This document shows, one piece after another, positions 8,999 through 18,523 of a stretch of 64,000 bases of DNA. Position 1 is the first letter of the stretch. Each line of letters opens with the position of its first letter. The translations under genes and the position numbers were made by a program. The notes under the pieces are model-generated. The model saw only the letters and a program-made list of their open reading frames with translations, did not search any database and was not told the DNA's origin. The stretch comes from Phytohabitans suffuscus (GTDB taxonomy: Bacteria > Actinomycetota > Actinomycetes > Mycobacteriales > Micromonosporaceae). The DNA lies in assembly GCF_011764565.1 (NCBI RefSeq), contig NZ_AP022871.1:7998320-8062319 (forward strand). The letters run 5' to 3'.

Positions 8999-9908
8999 CT
9001 ATCGGGTCGGGGTCAGCTGGAACACTCGGGTGAGGTCTTCGGGGGCGGCGTTCGTGCGGCGGCGGCCGAGCACGACGAGCGCGGCGATCGTCACCAGGTA
9101 CGGCAGGGCGTCGAGCGCGAACTGGTTGAAGCCGTACCCGCGGGCCTGCAGCGCGGGGGAGAGGGCGAGCGCGGCGCCGAAGAGGTACGCCCCGCCGACC
9201 GCGCGCAGCGGGTGCCAGGCGGCGAAGATGACCAGCGCGACGGCGATGAAGCCCCGGCCGGCGGTCATGCTCTCGAACCAGGCGTTCGCGTACGCGGTGG
9301 ACAGGTGCGCGCCGCCGACGCCGGCCAGCAGCCCGCCGCCCGCCACGGCCAGGTAGCGCACGAGCAGCGGCGAGTGGCCGTACGTGGCGAGCACCGCCGG
9401 CCGCTCGCCCGCGCCGCGCAGCACCAGGCCCCACCGGCTGCGGAACAGCAGTAGCCACAGGGCGGGCGCGAGCAGGTAGGAGGCGTACACCAGCGGGTCG
9501 TGGTCGAACAGGACCGGCCCGACCCACGGGATCCGCGACAGCCCCGGCACCGGCCACGGCTGGAAGGGGCTGATCGCGCGCCCCACGTACGCGGCGCCGA
9601 ACATCGAGGTGAGCCCCGCCCGAGGAAGAGCACCACGAGCCCGGTGGCGAGCTGGTTGGCGCCGCGGGTGAGCACCATGACCGCGTGCACCGCGGCGAGC
9701 AGGCCCCCGGCGCACGCGCCGGCGAGCACGCCGGCCCAGGGTCGCCGGTGCCGGCGGTGACCGCGTACGCGGCGAGCGCCCCGGTCAGCATGCTCCCCTC
9801 GGTGCCGAGGTTGATCACACCGGCCCGTTCGGCGAGGGTCTCGCCCAGCGCGGCGTACAGGATGGCCGTCCCGCCCCGCACCCCGCCGGCCAGCACGTCG
9901 ACGATCAC
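8999..9908 (-). CDS. BMP-type ABC transporter permease, second subunit (two frameshifts)
   Basis: Polytopic inner-membrane permease of the BPD_transp_2 family, partner of the permease encoded just upstream. The N-terminal part ([23 protein letters not shown], then AGVINLGTEGSML) is typical. Reading changes frame near 9736 (TAGTGDP to WAGVLAGACAGG) and near 9618 (VVLFLG to AGLTSMFG); each is repaired by one added base, the second in a G run. Start is GTG 9908 within a GTGA overlap with the previous stop. The C-terminal piece from 9602 to 8999 is uninterrupted, with several transmembrane helices. Confidence 0.82.
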
Positions 9909-10969
9909 GACTTCCTCCCGGGGTTGCGACGGATGCCCAGCACGACGAGCAGGACCACGGCCATGAGGACGTTGAGCGAGGCGGCCGGCAGGCCGGAGTC
10001 GATCTGCAGGCTGTCGCCGCCCATCGCGATCGCGGCCAGCAGCAGCGCGGCGAGCCCCACCCGGAGCGGGCGGTGCATGGCGAGCCAGCTGGCGAGGAAG
10101 CCCACGTACCCGAAGCTCGCGGTCATGCCGGGACGCAGCTTGAACTCCGTACCGGCGAAGTGCACGAGCCCGGCGAGCCCGGCCAGCGCGCCGCCGGCGA
10201 GCATCGCGGAGAGCAGCAGCGGCCCGACCCGCAGGCCGGCCTGCCGGGCCGCCTCCGGGTTGCCGCCGACCACCCGCAGCCGGAAGCCCCACGCGGTGCG
10301 CCGCATGGCGAACCAGACGCCGGCCAGCGCGAGCAGGGCGAGCAGGATGCCGGCGTTGACGGTGCCGCCGCTGACGAACAGCGGCAGCCGCGCGGTCTCC
10401 TCCAGGGGGCGGGAGGAGGGCTGGCCGAAGCCGGACGCGTCCTTCCACGGGTCGTAGATGAGCCCGAGCATGATGTCGATCGCGATGAAGTTGAGCAGCA
10501 GCGTGCTGATCGCCTCGTTCACGTTGACGGCGAGCCGGAGCCCGGCGGCGATCCCGGCCCACGCCGCGCCCGCGGCCATCGCCGCGACGGTCATCAGCAC
10601 CAGGACCAGGCCGCCGGGCAGGCGCTGGTCGGTGACGAGGCCGACGCCCGCCGCGGCGACCGCGCCGATCACGATCTGGCCCTCGCCGCCGACGTTGAGC
10701 AGGCCCGCGCGGGCGGGCACGGCCACCGCGAGCCCGGCCAGGAGCAGGATCGCCGCGCGTACCAGGACCGTCTGCGCCTGCGCCGGGTCGGCGAGGGAGG
10801 CCAGCATGTCCGCGTACATGGCGAGGGGGTCGACGCCCTTGGCCGCCGCGGACGCCCCGAAGACGAGGGGAGCGGCGACGGCGGCGGCCACCCACCTCGG
10901 CCAGCTTCTTTGTCGATTGTCGACAGTTTGCGGGCGGACTTCGGCCGGTTCGACGGCGGTACCGGTCAT
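9905..10969 (-). CDS. BMP-type ABC transporter permease, first subunit
   Basis: Intact 354-residue inner-membrane permease of the BPD_transp_2 family, with about nine hydrophobic segments after a hydrophilic N-terminus of about 25 residues. The conserved segments [18 protein letters not shown] (about 86-103) and [19 protein letters not shown] (about 147-165) are the usual signature of nucleoside-type BMP transporters. The ATG overlaps the ATPase stop by 4 nt (ATGA), and its own stop overlaps the GTG of the second permease. The tight overlaps mean the transporter is made as one stoichiometric unit. Confidence 0.9.
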   Translation of the reverse strand: MTGTAVEPAEVRPQTVDNRQRSWPRWVAAAVAAPLVFGASAAAKGVDPLAMYADMLASLADPAQAQTVLVRAAILLLAGLAVAVPARAGLLNVGGEGQIVIGAVAAAGVGLVTDQRLPGGLVLVLMTVAAMAAGAAWAGIAAGLRLAVNVNEAISTLLLNFIAIDIMLGLIYDPWKDASGFGQPSSRPLEETARLPLFVSGGTVNAGILLALLALAGVWFAMRRTAWGFRLRVVGGNPEAARQAGLRVGPLLLSAMLAGGALAGLAGLVHFAGTEFKLRPGMTASFGYVGFLASWLAMHRPLRVGLAALLLAAIAMGGDSLQIDSGLPAASLNVLMAVVLLVVLGIRRNPGRKS

Positions 10970-12444
10970 GCCGGCTCGCCTCCCAGCATGAGCTGGCCGA
11001 TCGCGTACCTGTCGGTCTCGCCCGGCCGCACGATCCCGGCGAGCCGGCCGTCGTGCAGCACCGCGACGCGGTCCGAGATCGACAGCAGCTCGTCGAGGTC
11101 CTCGGAGACGACGAGCACGGCCGCGCCCGCGTCCCGCTGCTCCAGCAGCAGCTCCTGGGTGCGCCGCGTCGTGGCGATGTCGAGGCCCCGGCTCGGGTAC
11201 GCGGCGACGACCACCGTGGCCGGCGCGCCCAGCGCCCGGGTGAGCACGACCCGCTGGATGTTGCCGCCGGACAGCTCGCCGAGGACGCGGTGGCGGGCGG
11301 CCATCCGCAGCCGGGCCCTCGCGTCCCGGCGGTCGGCCTCGGCGCCCACCTCGCGCCAGTCGAGCCGCCGCGCGGTCGACGCGAAGTGCTCCAGGACGGT
11401 GAGGCCGGGGACGACCGCGTCGCCGACCGGGTCCTCCGGCACGCCCACGGCACCGGCGGCGATGGCCTGGCGCGGGTTGTGCAGTGGCCGGCCGGCGAGC
11501 CGTACGCCGCCGGCGGTCGCCTTTCGCAGCCCGAGGATCGCCTCGCACAGCTCGCGCTGGCCGCTGCCGGCCACGCCCGCCACACCGACCAGCTCGCCGG
11601 GGTACAGGTCGAGGTCGACGCCGCGCAGCCGGTGCCCCACGGCCACGCCCCGCAGCTCCACTATGGACGCCGTCGCCGTCGCCGCGCGGCCGGCCCGCTC
11701 CGCCCGGAGGGTCGGCACCGCCCGCCCGACCATGGCCTCGACCAGGTCGGCGTCGCGGAGGCCGGCCGGGTCCGCGTTGCGCAGCACGACCCTGCCGCCG
11801 CGCAGCACGGTCACCCGGTCGGCGATCGCGCGCGCCTCACCGAGCTTGTGCGTGATGATGACCAGCGACAGCCCGGCCGCGCGCAGCGACCGCATCGCGG
11901 CGAAGAGCGCGTCGACCTCCTGCGGCGCGAGCACGCTGGTCGGCTCGTCCAGGATGAGCAGGCGGGCGCCGCTCATCAGCACCTTGAGGATCTCGACGCG
12001 CTGCCGCTCGCCGATGGAGAGCTGGCGCACCAGCGCGGACGGGCGCACCGGCAGCCCGTACCGCCGGCTGGCCTCGGCGATCTCCTTCGCGACGCCTCTG
12101 CGCCGGGGCAGCGCCAGCGCGATGTTCTCCGCGACGGTCAGCGCCGGGATCAGTCGCATGTCCTGGAAGACCATGCCGATGCCGGCCGCGCGGGCGGCGG
12201 CCGGCGAGCCGAGCGGGGTGGGCACCCCGTCGACGTGGATGTCACCGGCGTCCGGCCGGTAGACGCCGTAGATGAGCTTCATCAGCGTGCTCTTGCCGGC
12301 GCCGTTCTCACCGAGCACGGCGTGCACCTCGCCCGGCGCCACCTCGAAGTCCACGGCGTCGTTCGCGACCACCTCGCCGAACCGGCATGTCAGCCCGCGT
12401 ACGGCGAGGAGTGGCGTCGCCGTGGCGACCGCTGTCCCCTGCAT
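10966..12444 (-). CDS. ABC transporter ATPase with two nucleotide-binding domains
   Basis: Cytoplasmic ATPase of 492 residues with two ABC domains in tandem, as usual for sugar/nucleoside importers of this class. Domain 1 has Walker [10 protein letters not shown] (about 45-53), signature LSIGERQR and Walker [10 protein letters not shown]. Domain 2 is degenerate in the usual way: [10 protein letters not shown] in place of Walker A, signature LSGGNIQR and [12 protein letters not shown], where the catalytic Glu is replaced by Tyr, so ATP hydrolysis should depend on domain 1. It is the first gene of the operon, with the divergent GntR gene 78 nt away and two CCTATAGG sites between. Confidence 0.92.
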   Translation of the reverse strand: MQGTAVATATPLLAVRGLTCRFGEVVANDAVDFEVAPGEVHAVLGENGAGKSTLMKLIYGVYRPDAGDIHVDGVPTPLGSPAAARAAGIGMVFQDMRLIPALTVAENIALALPRRRGVAKEIAEASRRYGLPVRPSALVRQLSIGERQRVEILKVLMSGARLLILDEPTSVLAPQEVDALFAAMRSLRAAGLSLVIITHKLGEARAIADRVTVLRGGRVVLRNADPAGLRDADLVEAMVGRAVPTLRAERAGRAATATASIVELRGVAVGHRLRGVDLDLYPGELVGVAGVAGSGQRELCEAILGLRKATAGGVRLAGRPLHNPRQAIAAGAVGVPEDPVGDAVVPGLTVLEHFASTARRLDWREVGAEADRRDARARLRMAARHRVLGELSGGNIQRVVLTRALGAPATVVVAAYPSRGLDIATTRRTQELLLEQRDAGAAVLVVSEDLDELLSISDRVAVLHDGRLAGIVRPGETDRYAIGQLMLGGEPA

Positions 12445-12446
12445 GC

Positions 12447-12458
12447 GTCCTATAGGAC
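12447..12458. promoter_or_regulatory. Putative GntR operator, perfect 12-bp palindrome
   Basis: GTCCTATAGGAC is a perfect palindrome 3 nt upstream of the ATG of the ATPase gene. A second copy of its core lies in front of the divergent GntR gene. The pair in a shared intergenic region is what is expected of a FadR/FCD-type regulator repressing itself and the importer operon; binding is inferred. Confidence 0.6.
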
Positions 12459-12503
12459 GGTCGCTTCGTTACGGCCCTGTGTCGCCGCCGTAAAGCTCTC
12501 AGT

Positions 12504-12515
12504 GCCCTATAGGAT
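12504..12515. promoter_or_regulatory. Second putative GntR operator
   Basis: GCCCTATAGGAT matches the upstream palindrome at 10 of 12 positions and keeps the 8-bp core CCTATAGG. It overlaps the likely ribosome-binding region (AGGA) of the GntR gene, so occupancy would block the regulator's own expression. Centre-to-centre spacing to the first site is 57 bp, between five and six helical turns. Confidence 0.55.
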
Positions 12516-12522
12516 GGCAGGC

Positions 12523-13195
12523 GTGACGCTGACCAGCCTGCCCCGCTCGCGCGCGACGCCGGCGCCGGCACGGGCAACACCGGCGACCGCGTCCGCGACG
12601 CGCTGGTCGAGGCCATCCTGGCCGGCACCCTCCCGCCCGGCACCCACCTCAACGCCGACGGCCTGGCCAAGCGGCTGGGCGTCAGCCACATCCCGGTCCG
12701 CGAGGCGCTGCGGTCGCTGGGCGCGGACGGCTGGATCGACTACCGCCCGCACCTGGGGGCGTACGTCCGCGAGCGCTCCGAGCAGGAGCTGGCCGACCTC
12801 TTCGAGGCCCGCGTGGAGATCGAGGGCCGCACGACCGCCATGGCCGCCGAACGCCGCACCGCCGAGCAGCTGACCGCCCTCGACGAGATCCTCGCCCGCC
12901 AGGCCGCCGCCGACGACCCGGTGCTCCTGGCCGCCCTCAACGCCGAGTTCCACGTCGCGGTCGCCGCCTGCTCGCAGAACGACCTGATGGCAGGCTTCGT
13001 ACGCGAGCTGAGCATGCGCGCCCGCTTCTACTTCTCCACCGTCGCCCGAGCCGCCGCGAGGCGTCCCTGTCCGACCATCGCGCCATCGTGGACGCGCTAC
13101 GCCGCCGGGACGCCCGCGAGGCCGAGCGCCTGGGCCGCTCCCACGTGGCCAGCACCCGCCGGGACCTCCACCGCACCCTGACCGCCAGCGGCTAG
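12523..13195 (+). CDS. GntR-family (FadR/FCD) transcriptional regulator (two frameshifts)
   Basis: DNA-binding regulator with an N-terminal winged helix (GDRVRDALVEAILAGTLPPG, then LAKRLGVSHIPVREALRSLG) and a C-terminal all-helical FCD ligand domain. FCD residues of the usual metal/ligand site are visible: EFHVAVAAC and, after the second shift, DHRAIVDALRRRDA, with the last His in RSHV. The frame shifts near 12553 in a GCGCGC stretch and near 13055 (STVAR to EASLSDHR). GTG 12523 is preferred because AGGA lies 7-9 nt upstream; ATG 12514 would overlap the operator. It is divergent from the importer/atzF operon and is the obvious regulator of it. Confidence 0.83.
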
Positions 13196-14143
13196 CGCCC
13201 CACCCCTGCCCCGTCTCGTCGCGCTCGCCGCCGGGGTCCGAGGTATCGGTTTCGCTGGATCGCGCCCCGATCATGGACCCGCCTCCGGCGAGGCCGGCGG
13301 ACGGCGGTTGCCCTTGTGGGGGCGGCTCGCATCCATGATCCGTCAGGGTTCTGCAAGAAGCGGACAAATCGGCAGAAAGTCACGGCCTGCACCGGTTACT
13401 GCGGACAGACCCGCACCCTGGCCCCAGACGTTGGGTAGGCGGCGGCGCCAGCTCCACCCAGTCCGGCGGATCGTGGTACGGATCCGCCCCCAGGAGGGCG
13501 GTTTCATACCACGATCCGCCGCGGTCGCCCTCGCGCATGGATCCGACGCCGGTGCGGGCGGCGTCCTGTGGGGGGCGGCTCGTGTCCACGATCCGTCGGG
13601 ACCGATCCCTCGGGCCGCGCGCAGGGCGGACAAATCGGGGGGAAACGGCCATCTGGACAGGTCACTGTGGACGGACGGGGCCCTCGGCGCGCTGGTCGTG
13701 CGCTCAGCGGTACAGGAGGAACGTTATGCGGGCTCCATACGCCGAGCAGACCGGGTGCGGCGGTGCGGACGGTGCCGATGTGGCTCGGGCGGCCAAGCGG
13801 GCCTCGACCCCGAACGCTCTCTGGAGCGCGACCCAGAAAGCCGCACGGCGAGTGAGCCGGGCAAGGTCTGTCCACAGTGGCCTGTCAGGGCAGGCCGGTT
13901 CCTGTGGATCTGTCCGTCCGGCGCGTGGCCCGAGAGGTCGGTCCCGACGAATCGTGGACGCGAGCTGCCCCTGGAAGGGCTACCGGCGTCCGCGATCCGC
14001 TGGCGAATGGGGGCAAACCGGACCTGGCCTCCGAAGATCTCTGCGGTGGGTGGGTGGGGCGTGGATGGTGCACGGCGGAGGGTGAGGCCGCGGGAGCGAC
14101 GGTCCGGACCACGGCGGGCGTCGCGGTAGCTCGGATCTGCGTC
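13196..14143. repeat. Gene-free repeat island A (mosaic of shared modules)
   Basis: 948 bp between two convergent genes with no convincing gene on either strand. It holds modules found again in islands B-E: a GCGGACAAATCGG box with its about 70-nt leader (13298-13380 and 13570-13650 forward, about 13900-13975 reversed), the H hairpin (13465-13520), a segment with GCTCAGCGGTACAGGAGG (13686-13739) shared with 35548-35626, and an inverted copy of the GCTCCCGCGGCCTCACCCTC box (14077-14097). Long open frames across it exist in several frames and change with strand, as expected of high-GC non-coding DNA. Confidence 0.75.
13465..13520 (-). repeat. H hairpin copy 1
   Basis: 56-nt imperfect inverted repeat. 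Both arms begin GGCGGATCGTGGTA and continue CGGATCCGCCC or TGAAACCGCCC. Orientation is set by the TATGAAAC arm, which here is on the right, so this copy is reversed relative to copies 2-4 at 19457, 28487 and 35847. Confidence 0.85.
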
Positions 14144-14823
14144 CTATCGGGCGGCTGCCCGTGCGGGCTGGCGGACGGTCGGGGGTGGCGGCGGTGTGGG
14201 GTGCGGGTGGGCGCGCCACAGGGCGAGCGCCAGCCAGGCGCAGCCGGTGGCGAGCAGGGCGCCGTGTGCGACGCGGACCGGGGCGGGGGTGAAGAACTGC
14301 GGCAGGAAGAGCAGCAGGCCGAGGCCGAAGGCCAGGCCGCTGGGGCGGGAGAGCGTGCCGGAGCGCCATACGGTGAGTGCCGCGAGCGCGCCGCCCAGGG
14401 CCAGTGCCAGCAGGCCCACCCCGAACGTGGTGATCGCCAGCGGCTGGTTGCGGAGGGTGTCGACGGCGGCGAGGAGGTCGAAGCTGTCGCCGTCCTGGTA
14501 GCGGCGGGCCAGGGCATGGAGGCCGAAGTCCTCGGCGCCGTAGTAGGGCAGGACCAGGCCGGCGCCGATCCAGGTCGTGACCAGCGCGGCGGTCGAGAGG
14601 GGGGTGCGGACGGTGTCGCGCAGGGCCAGGAGGCCGAGGGCGGCGAGCACGAAACCCGCCATCGCGAACGCGTGTGAGGCGACCCACGCGCCGAGGCCAT
14701 CGAGGCTACGGCGCCGTCCACCGTGGACTCGTCGTGCCAGGGGCGGACGGCGGGGTAGAGGAGGAACAGCACGCCCGCGGTGGTGAGGGCGAGCGCACCG
14801 AGACGGTTGCTGCTACGAGTCAT
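14144..14823 (-). CDS. Polytopic membrane protein, unknown family (one frameshift)
   Basis: About 226 residues with five or six hydrophobic helices: one at the N-terminus (NRLGALALTTAGVLFLLYP), then pairs around GFVLAALGLLAL, ALVTTWIGAGLVLP, AITTFGVGLLALALGG and LAFGLGLLLFLPQF. The C-terminal tail is Pro/His-rich. The frame shifts near 14690, between DGAVASMAS and WVASHAFAM. I cannot assign a family; the overall plan resembles small membrane proteins of unknown function common in actinomycetes. Its promoter region (14824-14894) is relatively AT-rich (AATAAAGCTAATCGCCTTAG on the forward strand), unusual here. Confidence 0.65.
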
Positions 14824-14894
14824 AGCAATAAAGCTAATCGCCTTAGCTGAAGTCGTCAAGCACGCCAGCGCCCTCGTCGCCAGCACTGGCGGCG

Positions 14895-17045
14895 TCAGGC
14901 GTGCGTGGCGGGCTCCGGGTGGCGCAGGGGGGCCAGCTCGTCGATCGCGCCCTCGTCCACGAGGGCGAGGAACGCGTCCGCGACCTCGGGGTCGAACTGG
15001 GTGCCGCGGCCGCGTTCGATCTGCTGGCGGGCCTGGTCCTCGGTCAGCGCGGCGGCGTACGCCCGGTCGGCGCGCATGGCGGCCCACGAGTCGCAGACCG
15101 CGATGATCCGGGCCTCCACCGGGATGGCGTCGCCGCGGAGGCGGGCCGGGTAGCCGGTGCCGTCGTAGCGCTCGTGGTGGGCGCCGACCAGCGGGGCGAG
15201 GTCGGCGCGGTCGCTCAGCTCGGTCAGCAGGCGGGCGCCCTCCTGCGGGTGCCGGCGCAGCACCTCCCACTCGGCCTCGCCGAGGCGGCCGGGCTTGGTG
15301 AGGATCGCGTCGTCGACGTTGATTTTGCCGATGTCGTGCAGGCGGGCGGCCGCGGCGGTGCGGCGCAGGTCGGACTGGCGCAGGCCGAGGCGCTCGCCGG
15401 TGAGCAGCGCCCACCGTGAGACGGCGGTGCTGTGCTCGTGGTTGCCGAGCTTGGCGTCGATCTGGTCGGCCAGCCACACCAGCGCGGGCGGCAGGTCCGG
15501 GTCGGTGTCCAGCGCCAGGTCGGCGAGGCGGCCGGCGGCGACGACCCGGTCGCGGCCGCGGGCCTTGGCGCGGTACAGGGCGCCGTCCGCGTCGTGGATC
15601 AGGCCCTCCAGGTCGCCGCGCGGCCGGCCGCCGCGGGTGCCGGCGCTGGCCACGCCGAGCGAGGCGGTGAGCCGCACCTCGCGGCCGCCGGGCAGGGTCA
15701 CCGGGGTACGCGACAGCGCCCGGCGCACCCGCTCGGCCACCTCCAGCGCGGTGTCCTCGCCCGCGCCGGGCAGCAGGCACACGAACTCCTCGCCGCCGTA
15801 CCGGGCGACGAGGTCGGCCGGGCGCACCGCGTGGCGGATCCGGTCGGCGGCCTCGACCAGCACGCGGTCGCCGGCCGGGTGGCCGCAGGTGTCGTTGATC
15901 TTCTTGAAGCGGTCGAGGTCGACGATGACGATGCTGACCGGCTGGCCGTCGCGCTCGGCGCGGTCGGCGTCGAGCCGGAGCATCTCCTGGAAGAAGCGGC
16001 GGTTGTACAGGCCGGTGAGCCCGTCGGTGACGGCCAGCCGCTCCTGCTCGCGCAGCGCGACGGCGAGGGCTGCGGCGAGCCGGGTGCGGTCGCGGGTGAC
16101 CAGGAGCTGCCGCAGCAGCAGGCCGCTGACCAGCAGCGCGGCGATGACCAGGGTGGAGCGGCTGAGCTGGCCGTGGGTGATCCGGTCGGCGAGGGCGATG
16201 CCGGCGATCGAGAGGACGGCCACCGCGGCCGGCAGTACGGCCAGGTCGCGGTCGAGGCCGCGCACCTCCGGCTCGGGCTCGGTGCGCCGCGCGGCGACGG
16301 CGGCGGCCAGGCAGAGCAGCACGGCCTCCAGCTGCCAGCCGAGGTTGAGCCAGCTCGCGTCGCCGTACGAGTGAATCATGAACAGGTAGGCGTAGCCGGC
16401 GTCGGTCAGGCCGGCCACCGCGAAGCCCGCGCCGGCCAGCAGGAAGGACGCCGGCACCGTGCGGTGGCCGCAGAGCCCGACCACCACGAGCGCGGTGACG
16501 ATCGCGACCGCGAACAGCGGCTGCGCGAACGTGACGACCGCGGCGGCCTTCGTCGTGCCGGGCAGCAGCGGGCCGACCACCAGCGTCCAGCCGACCGCGC
16601 CGACGCCGATCGTGACGAGGGCGGAGTCGAGCAGGCACCGCACCTGCCGCTCGGCCCAGGTGCCGCCGAAGCCGATCACGATGCCGGGCAGGGCCACGGC
16701 GTACGAGGCGAGGTACGCCACGTCGGCGACGGAGGGTGTCGGCGGGCCGCCCGGCCGGGCGTAGGCGTACGTGCTCCAGACCAGCTCGCCGGCGAGCCAC
16801 AGCGCGTTGGAGAGGGCCAGCAGCCACCAGGCGGTGCGCAGCCGGCCGCGGGAGCGCCGGGCGGCGAGGTAGGAGAGCGGCACCAGGAGGGCGAGCGGCA
16901 CGACGTAGACCACGTTCGCCACGAACCGGGCCAGCGCCTCCGAGCCCTGGCTGAAGGCGGTGAGCAGTGCGAACAGCGCCAGCCACGCCACGCCCGCGCT
17001 GACCGCCCAGCGCGCGAAGCGCCGCTGATCCGCGTCGACCCGCAC
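14895..17045 (-). CDS. Membrane-bound GGDEF / HD-GYP protein (cyclic-di-GMP turnover)
   Basis: 716 residues that join synthesis and breakdown of the second messenger c-di-GMP. The first about 315 residues form eight to ten transmembrane helices, a MASE-like sensor. The diguanylate cyclase domain (about 335-500) has an intact active site GGEEF at 417-421 and the product-inhibition I-site RPAD five residues earlier. The HD-GYP phosphodiesterase domain follows (about 525-705) with LHDIGKIN at 569-576 and HHERYDGTGYP at 623-633. GTG 17045 is chosen because GGAGG lies 5 nt upstream; no ATG fits. Both active sites look functional, so the net output must be set by the sensor. It stands alone, not in an operon. 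Confidence 0.9.
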   Translation of the reverse strand: MRVDADQRRFARWAVSAGVAWLALFALLTAFSQGSEALARFVANVVYVVPLALLVPLSYLAARRSRGRLRTAWWLLALSNALWLAGELVWSTYAYARPGGPPTPSVADVAYLASYAVALPGIVIGFGGTWAERQVRCLLDSALVTIGVGAVGWTLVVGPLLPGTTKAAAVVTFAQPLFAVAIVTALVVVGLCGHRTVPASFLLAGAGFAVAGLTDAGYAYLFMIHSYGDASWLNLGWQLEAVLLCLAAAVAARRTEPEPEVRGLDRDLAVLPAAVAVLSIAGIALADRITHGQLSRSTLVIAALLVSGLLLRQLLVTRDRTRLAAALAVALREQERLAVTDGLTGLYNRRFFQEMLRLDADRAERDGQPVSIVIVDLDRFKKINDTCGHPAGDRVLVEAADRIRHAVRPADLVARYGGEEFVCLLPGAGEDTALEVAERVRRALSRTPVTLPGGREVRLTASLGVASAGTRGGRPRGDLEGLIHDADGALYRAKARGRDRVVAAGRLADLALDTDPDLPPALVWLADQIDAKLGNHEHSTAVSRWALLTGERLGLRQSDLRRTAAAARLHDIGKINVDDAILTKPGRLGEAEWEVLRRHPQEGARLLTELSDRADLAPLVGAHHERYDGTGYPARLRGDAIPVEARIIAVCDSWAAMRADRAYAAALTEDQARQQIERGRGTQFDPEVADAFLALVDEGAIDELAPLRHPEPATHA

Positions 17046-17227
17046 GTCCGCCTCCGCAGTGGTCGCCCTCCACGGCCCAGGCAGGGCCGCAGAAAGATGT
17101 AAGGCCGCAGGAAATGTATTGTGGATCACAATCTCACGTTCTGTGTACCCCCGAACACACATAAAAGCGGAGGCACCGCGCCACGCTAGGAGACTTTCCT
17201 CCCTCCCGCAACACGCCGCGGCCGCGA

Positions 17228-18523
17228 TCAGGTGGCGGCGTCCACAATGGTCTCCTCCATGCCGCGCAGCACCGCGTCCTGGTCGGCCGGCCCGAGAAGG
17301 TGGGTGTCCGCGCAGAGCGCCAGCACGATCGCCTCCCGCTGCCGCAGCACGTGCAGGTAGCACGGGTCGAACGGCTTGTCCTGCCGGCGTTCCACGTGCG
17401 TGGTCGTGCGGGCGAGCGCCGCCCGCGGGTCGGCCGCCGGGTCCACCGGCGCCACGTCCAGGGTCAGCCCGCGCCGGTCGTTGAAGCCGCAGCGCACCAC
17501 CGCCGGGTCCGGCCGCTCCCGTGCCACCCGCTCGACCAGCGACCCGAGCGCGCTCGGGTCGTAGTACGAGTGCTTGTAGCCGGCCAGCGACGCCCGCCAG
17601 GTGCGGGTGAGCGCCTCGCCGAAGTCGCAGCCGGCGACGTCGAGCCGGCACAGCGCGGTCTGGCTCACCGGGCTGACCGCGGTGGCGAGCCCGGGGCGGA
17701 ACCGGTTGCCGACCACGAGCTGGGTCAGCAGCGGGGCGATCCCGGTCACCCTGGACATCGCCGCCGCGAACGCGGCCAGCAGCACCGTCGAGGACTCCAG
17801 CCGGGCCCGCGCGGCGACGGTGCCGACCGCGAGGTGCAGCGCGGGTGAGGTGCGGTGGACCTCCCAGTACCGGGGCACGCGCGGGTCGCCCGAGCCGGTG
17901 AAGCGGTCCGCCGGCGTAGTGCGCAGCAGGTGCTCCCAGTGCCGCAGCGCCGCCTCGCTGCGCCGTACCGCCGCCGGCGTGCGCTGCTCCAGCGGCTGCA
18001 GGGCCGTGCCCGGACCGGACGGGCGCCGCGCCAGCTCGTCCTGCATCACCAGGGCGCCGAGCCCGTCGACCACCAGGTGGCAGACGACCATCACCTGGTA
18101 CGCGGGCACGCCCCGGTGGCGTACCACCGCCATGCGGACCGGCCACTGCGTGGCGTGGTCGTGGTCGGTCTCCTGGAAGCGGTCCTGCACCCCCTTGGCC
18201 ACCACGGCGGGGTCGGCCTCCGGCGGCGCGTCCACCACCTCCAGCGCCACCTCGCCGCTCGCGTGCACCACCTGCCGGGGCCGCCCGTCCGCCGCGAAGC
18301 GGAGCCTGGTGCGCATCGACGGGTACCGGCTCACGCACCAGCGCAGCTCGTCGGCGATGCCCTCGACCGTGGTGCCCGGCGGCACCGGGCGGGCGAAGCC
18401 GATCGGCAGCCAGGAGCGGTCCCGCCGCATGCTGCCCCAGATGTCCTGCTGGCCCCAGCTCAGCTCGCCTTCGCCGGCGCCCTCCCCGGCGAACGGAACA
18501 GCGATCACCGTCATGCCGCACAT
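17228..18523 (-). CDS. Free-standing condensation-domain protein
   Basis: 431 residues of the NRPS condensation / acyltransferase superfamily. The catalytic motif HxxxDG is intact: His149, Asp153, Gly154 in CHLVVDGLGAL. No adenylation, carrier or thioesterase domain is fused, and no biosynthetic genes lie nearby. Proteins like this can acylate a small molecule or a carrier encoded elsewhere, or be relics. Start is uncertain between Met1 (18523) and Met4 (18514). The upstream region 18540-18600 is AT-richer than average and may hold the promoter. The gene faces island B. Confidence 0.78.
   Translation of the reverse strand: MCGMTVIAVPFAGEGAGEGELSWGQQDIWGSMRRDRSWLPIGFARPVPPGTTVEGIADELRWCVSRYPSMRTRLRFAADGRPRQVVHASGEVALEVVDAPPEADPAVVAKGVQDRFQETDHDHATQWPVRMAVVRHRGVPAYQVMVVCHLVVDGLGALVMQDELARRPSGPGTALQPLEQRTPAAVRRSEAALRHWEHLLRTTPADRFTGSGDPRVPRYWEVHRTSPALHLAVGTVAARARLESSTVLLAAFAAAMSRVTGIAPLLTQLVVGNRFRPGLATAVSPVSQTALCRLDVAGCDFGEALTRTWRASLAGYKHSYYDPSALGSLVERVARERPDPAVVRCGFNDRRGLTLDVAPVDPAADPRAALARTTTHVERRQDKPFDPCYLHVLRQREAIVLALCADTHLLGPADQDAVLRGMEETIVDAAT

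Noticed and set aside
8991-11585. An 864-codon reverse-strand frame over both permease genes
   Set aside because: It only contains a true segment at the N-terminus of the second permease (about 9737-9908); the rest is out-of-frame translation of the first permease.
13721-14085. Small gene starting ATGCGGGCTCC with AGGAGG upstream in island A
   Set aside because: The second copy of this start context (35574) ends after four codons, and the palindrome reproduces it on both strands, so the ribosome-site look is part of the repeat.
13885-17073. A 1062-codon reverse-strand frame overlapping the GGDEF/HD-GYP gene
   Set aside because: Same strand as that gene but a different frame, Arg/Pro/Ala-rich without motifs; the overlapped gene is certain.
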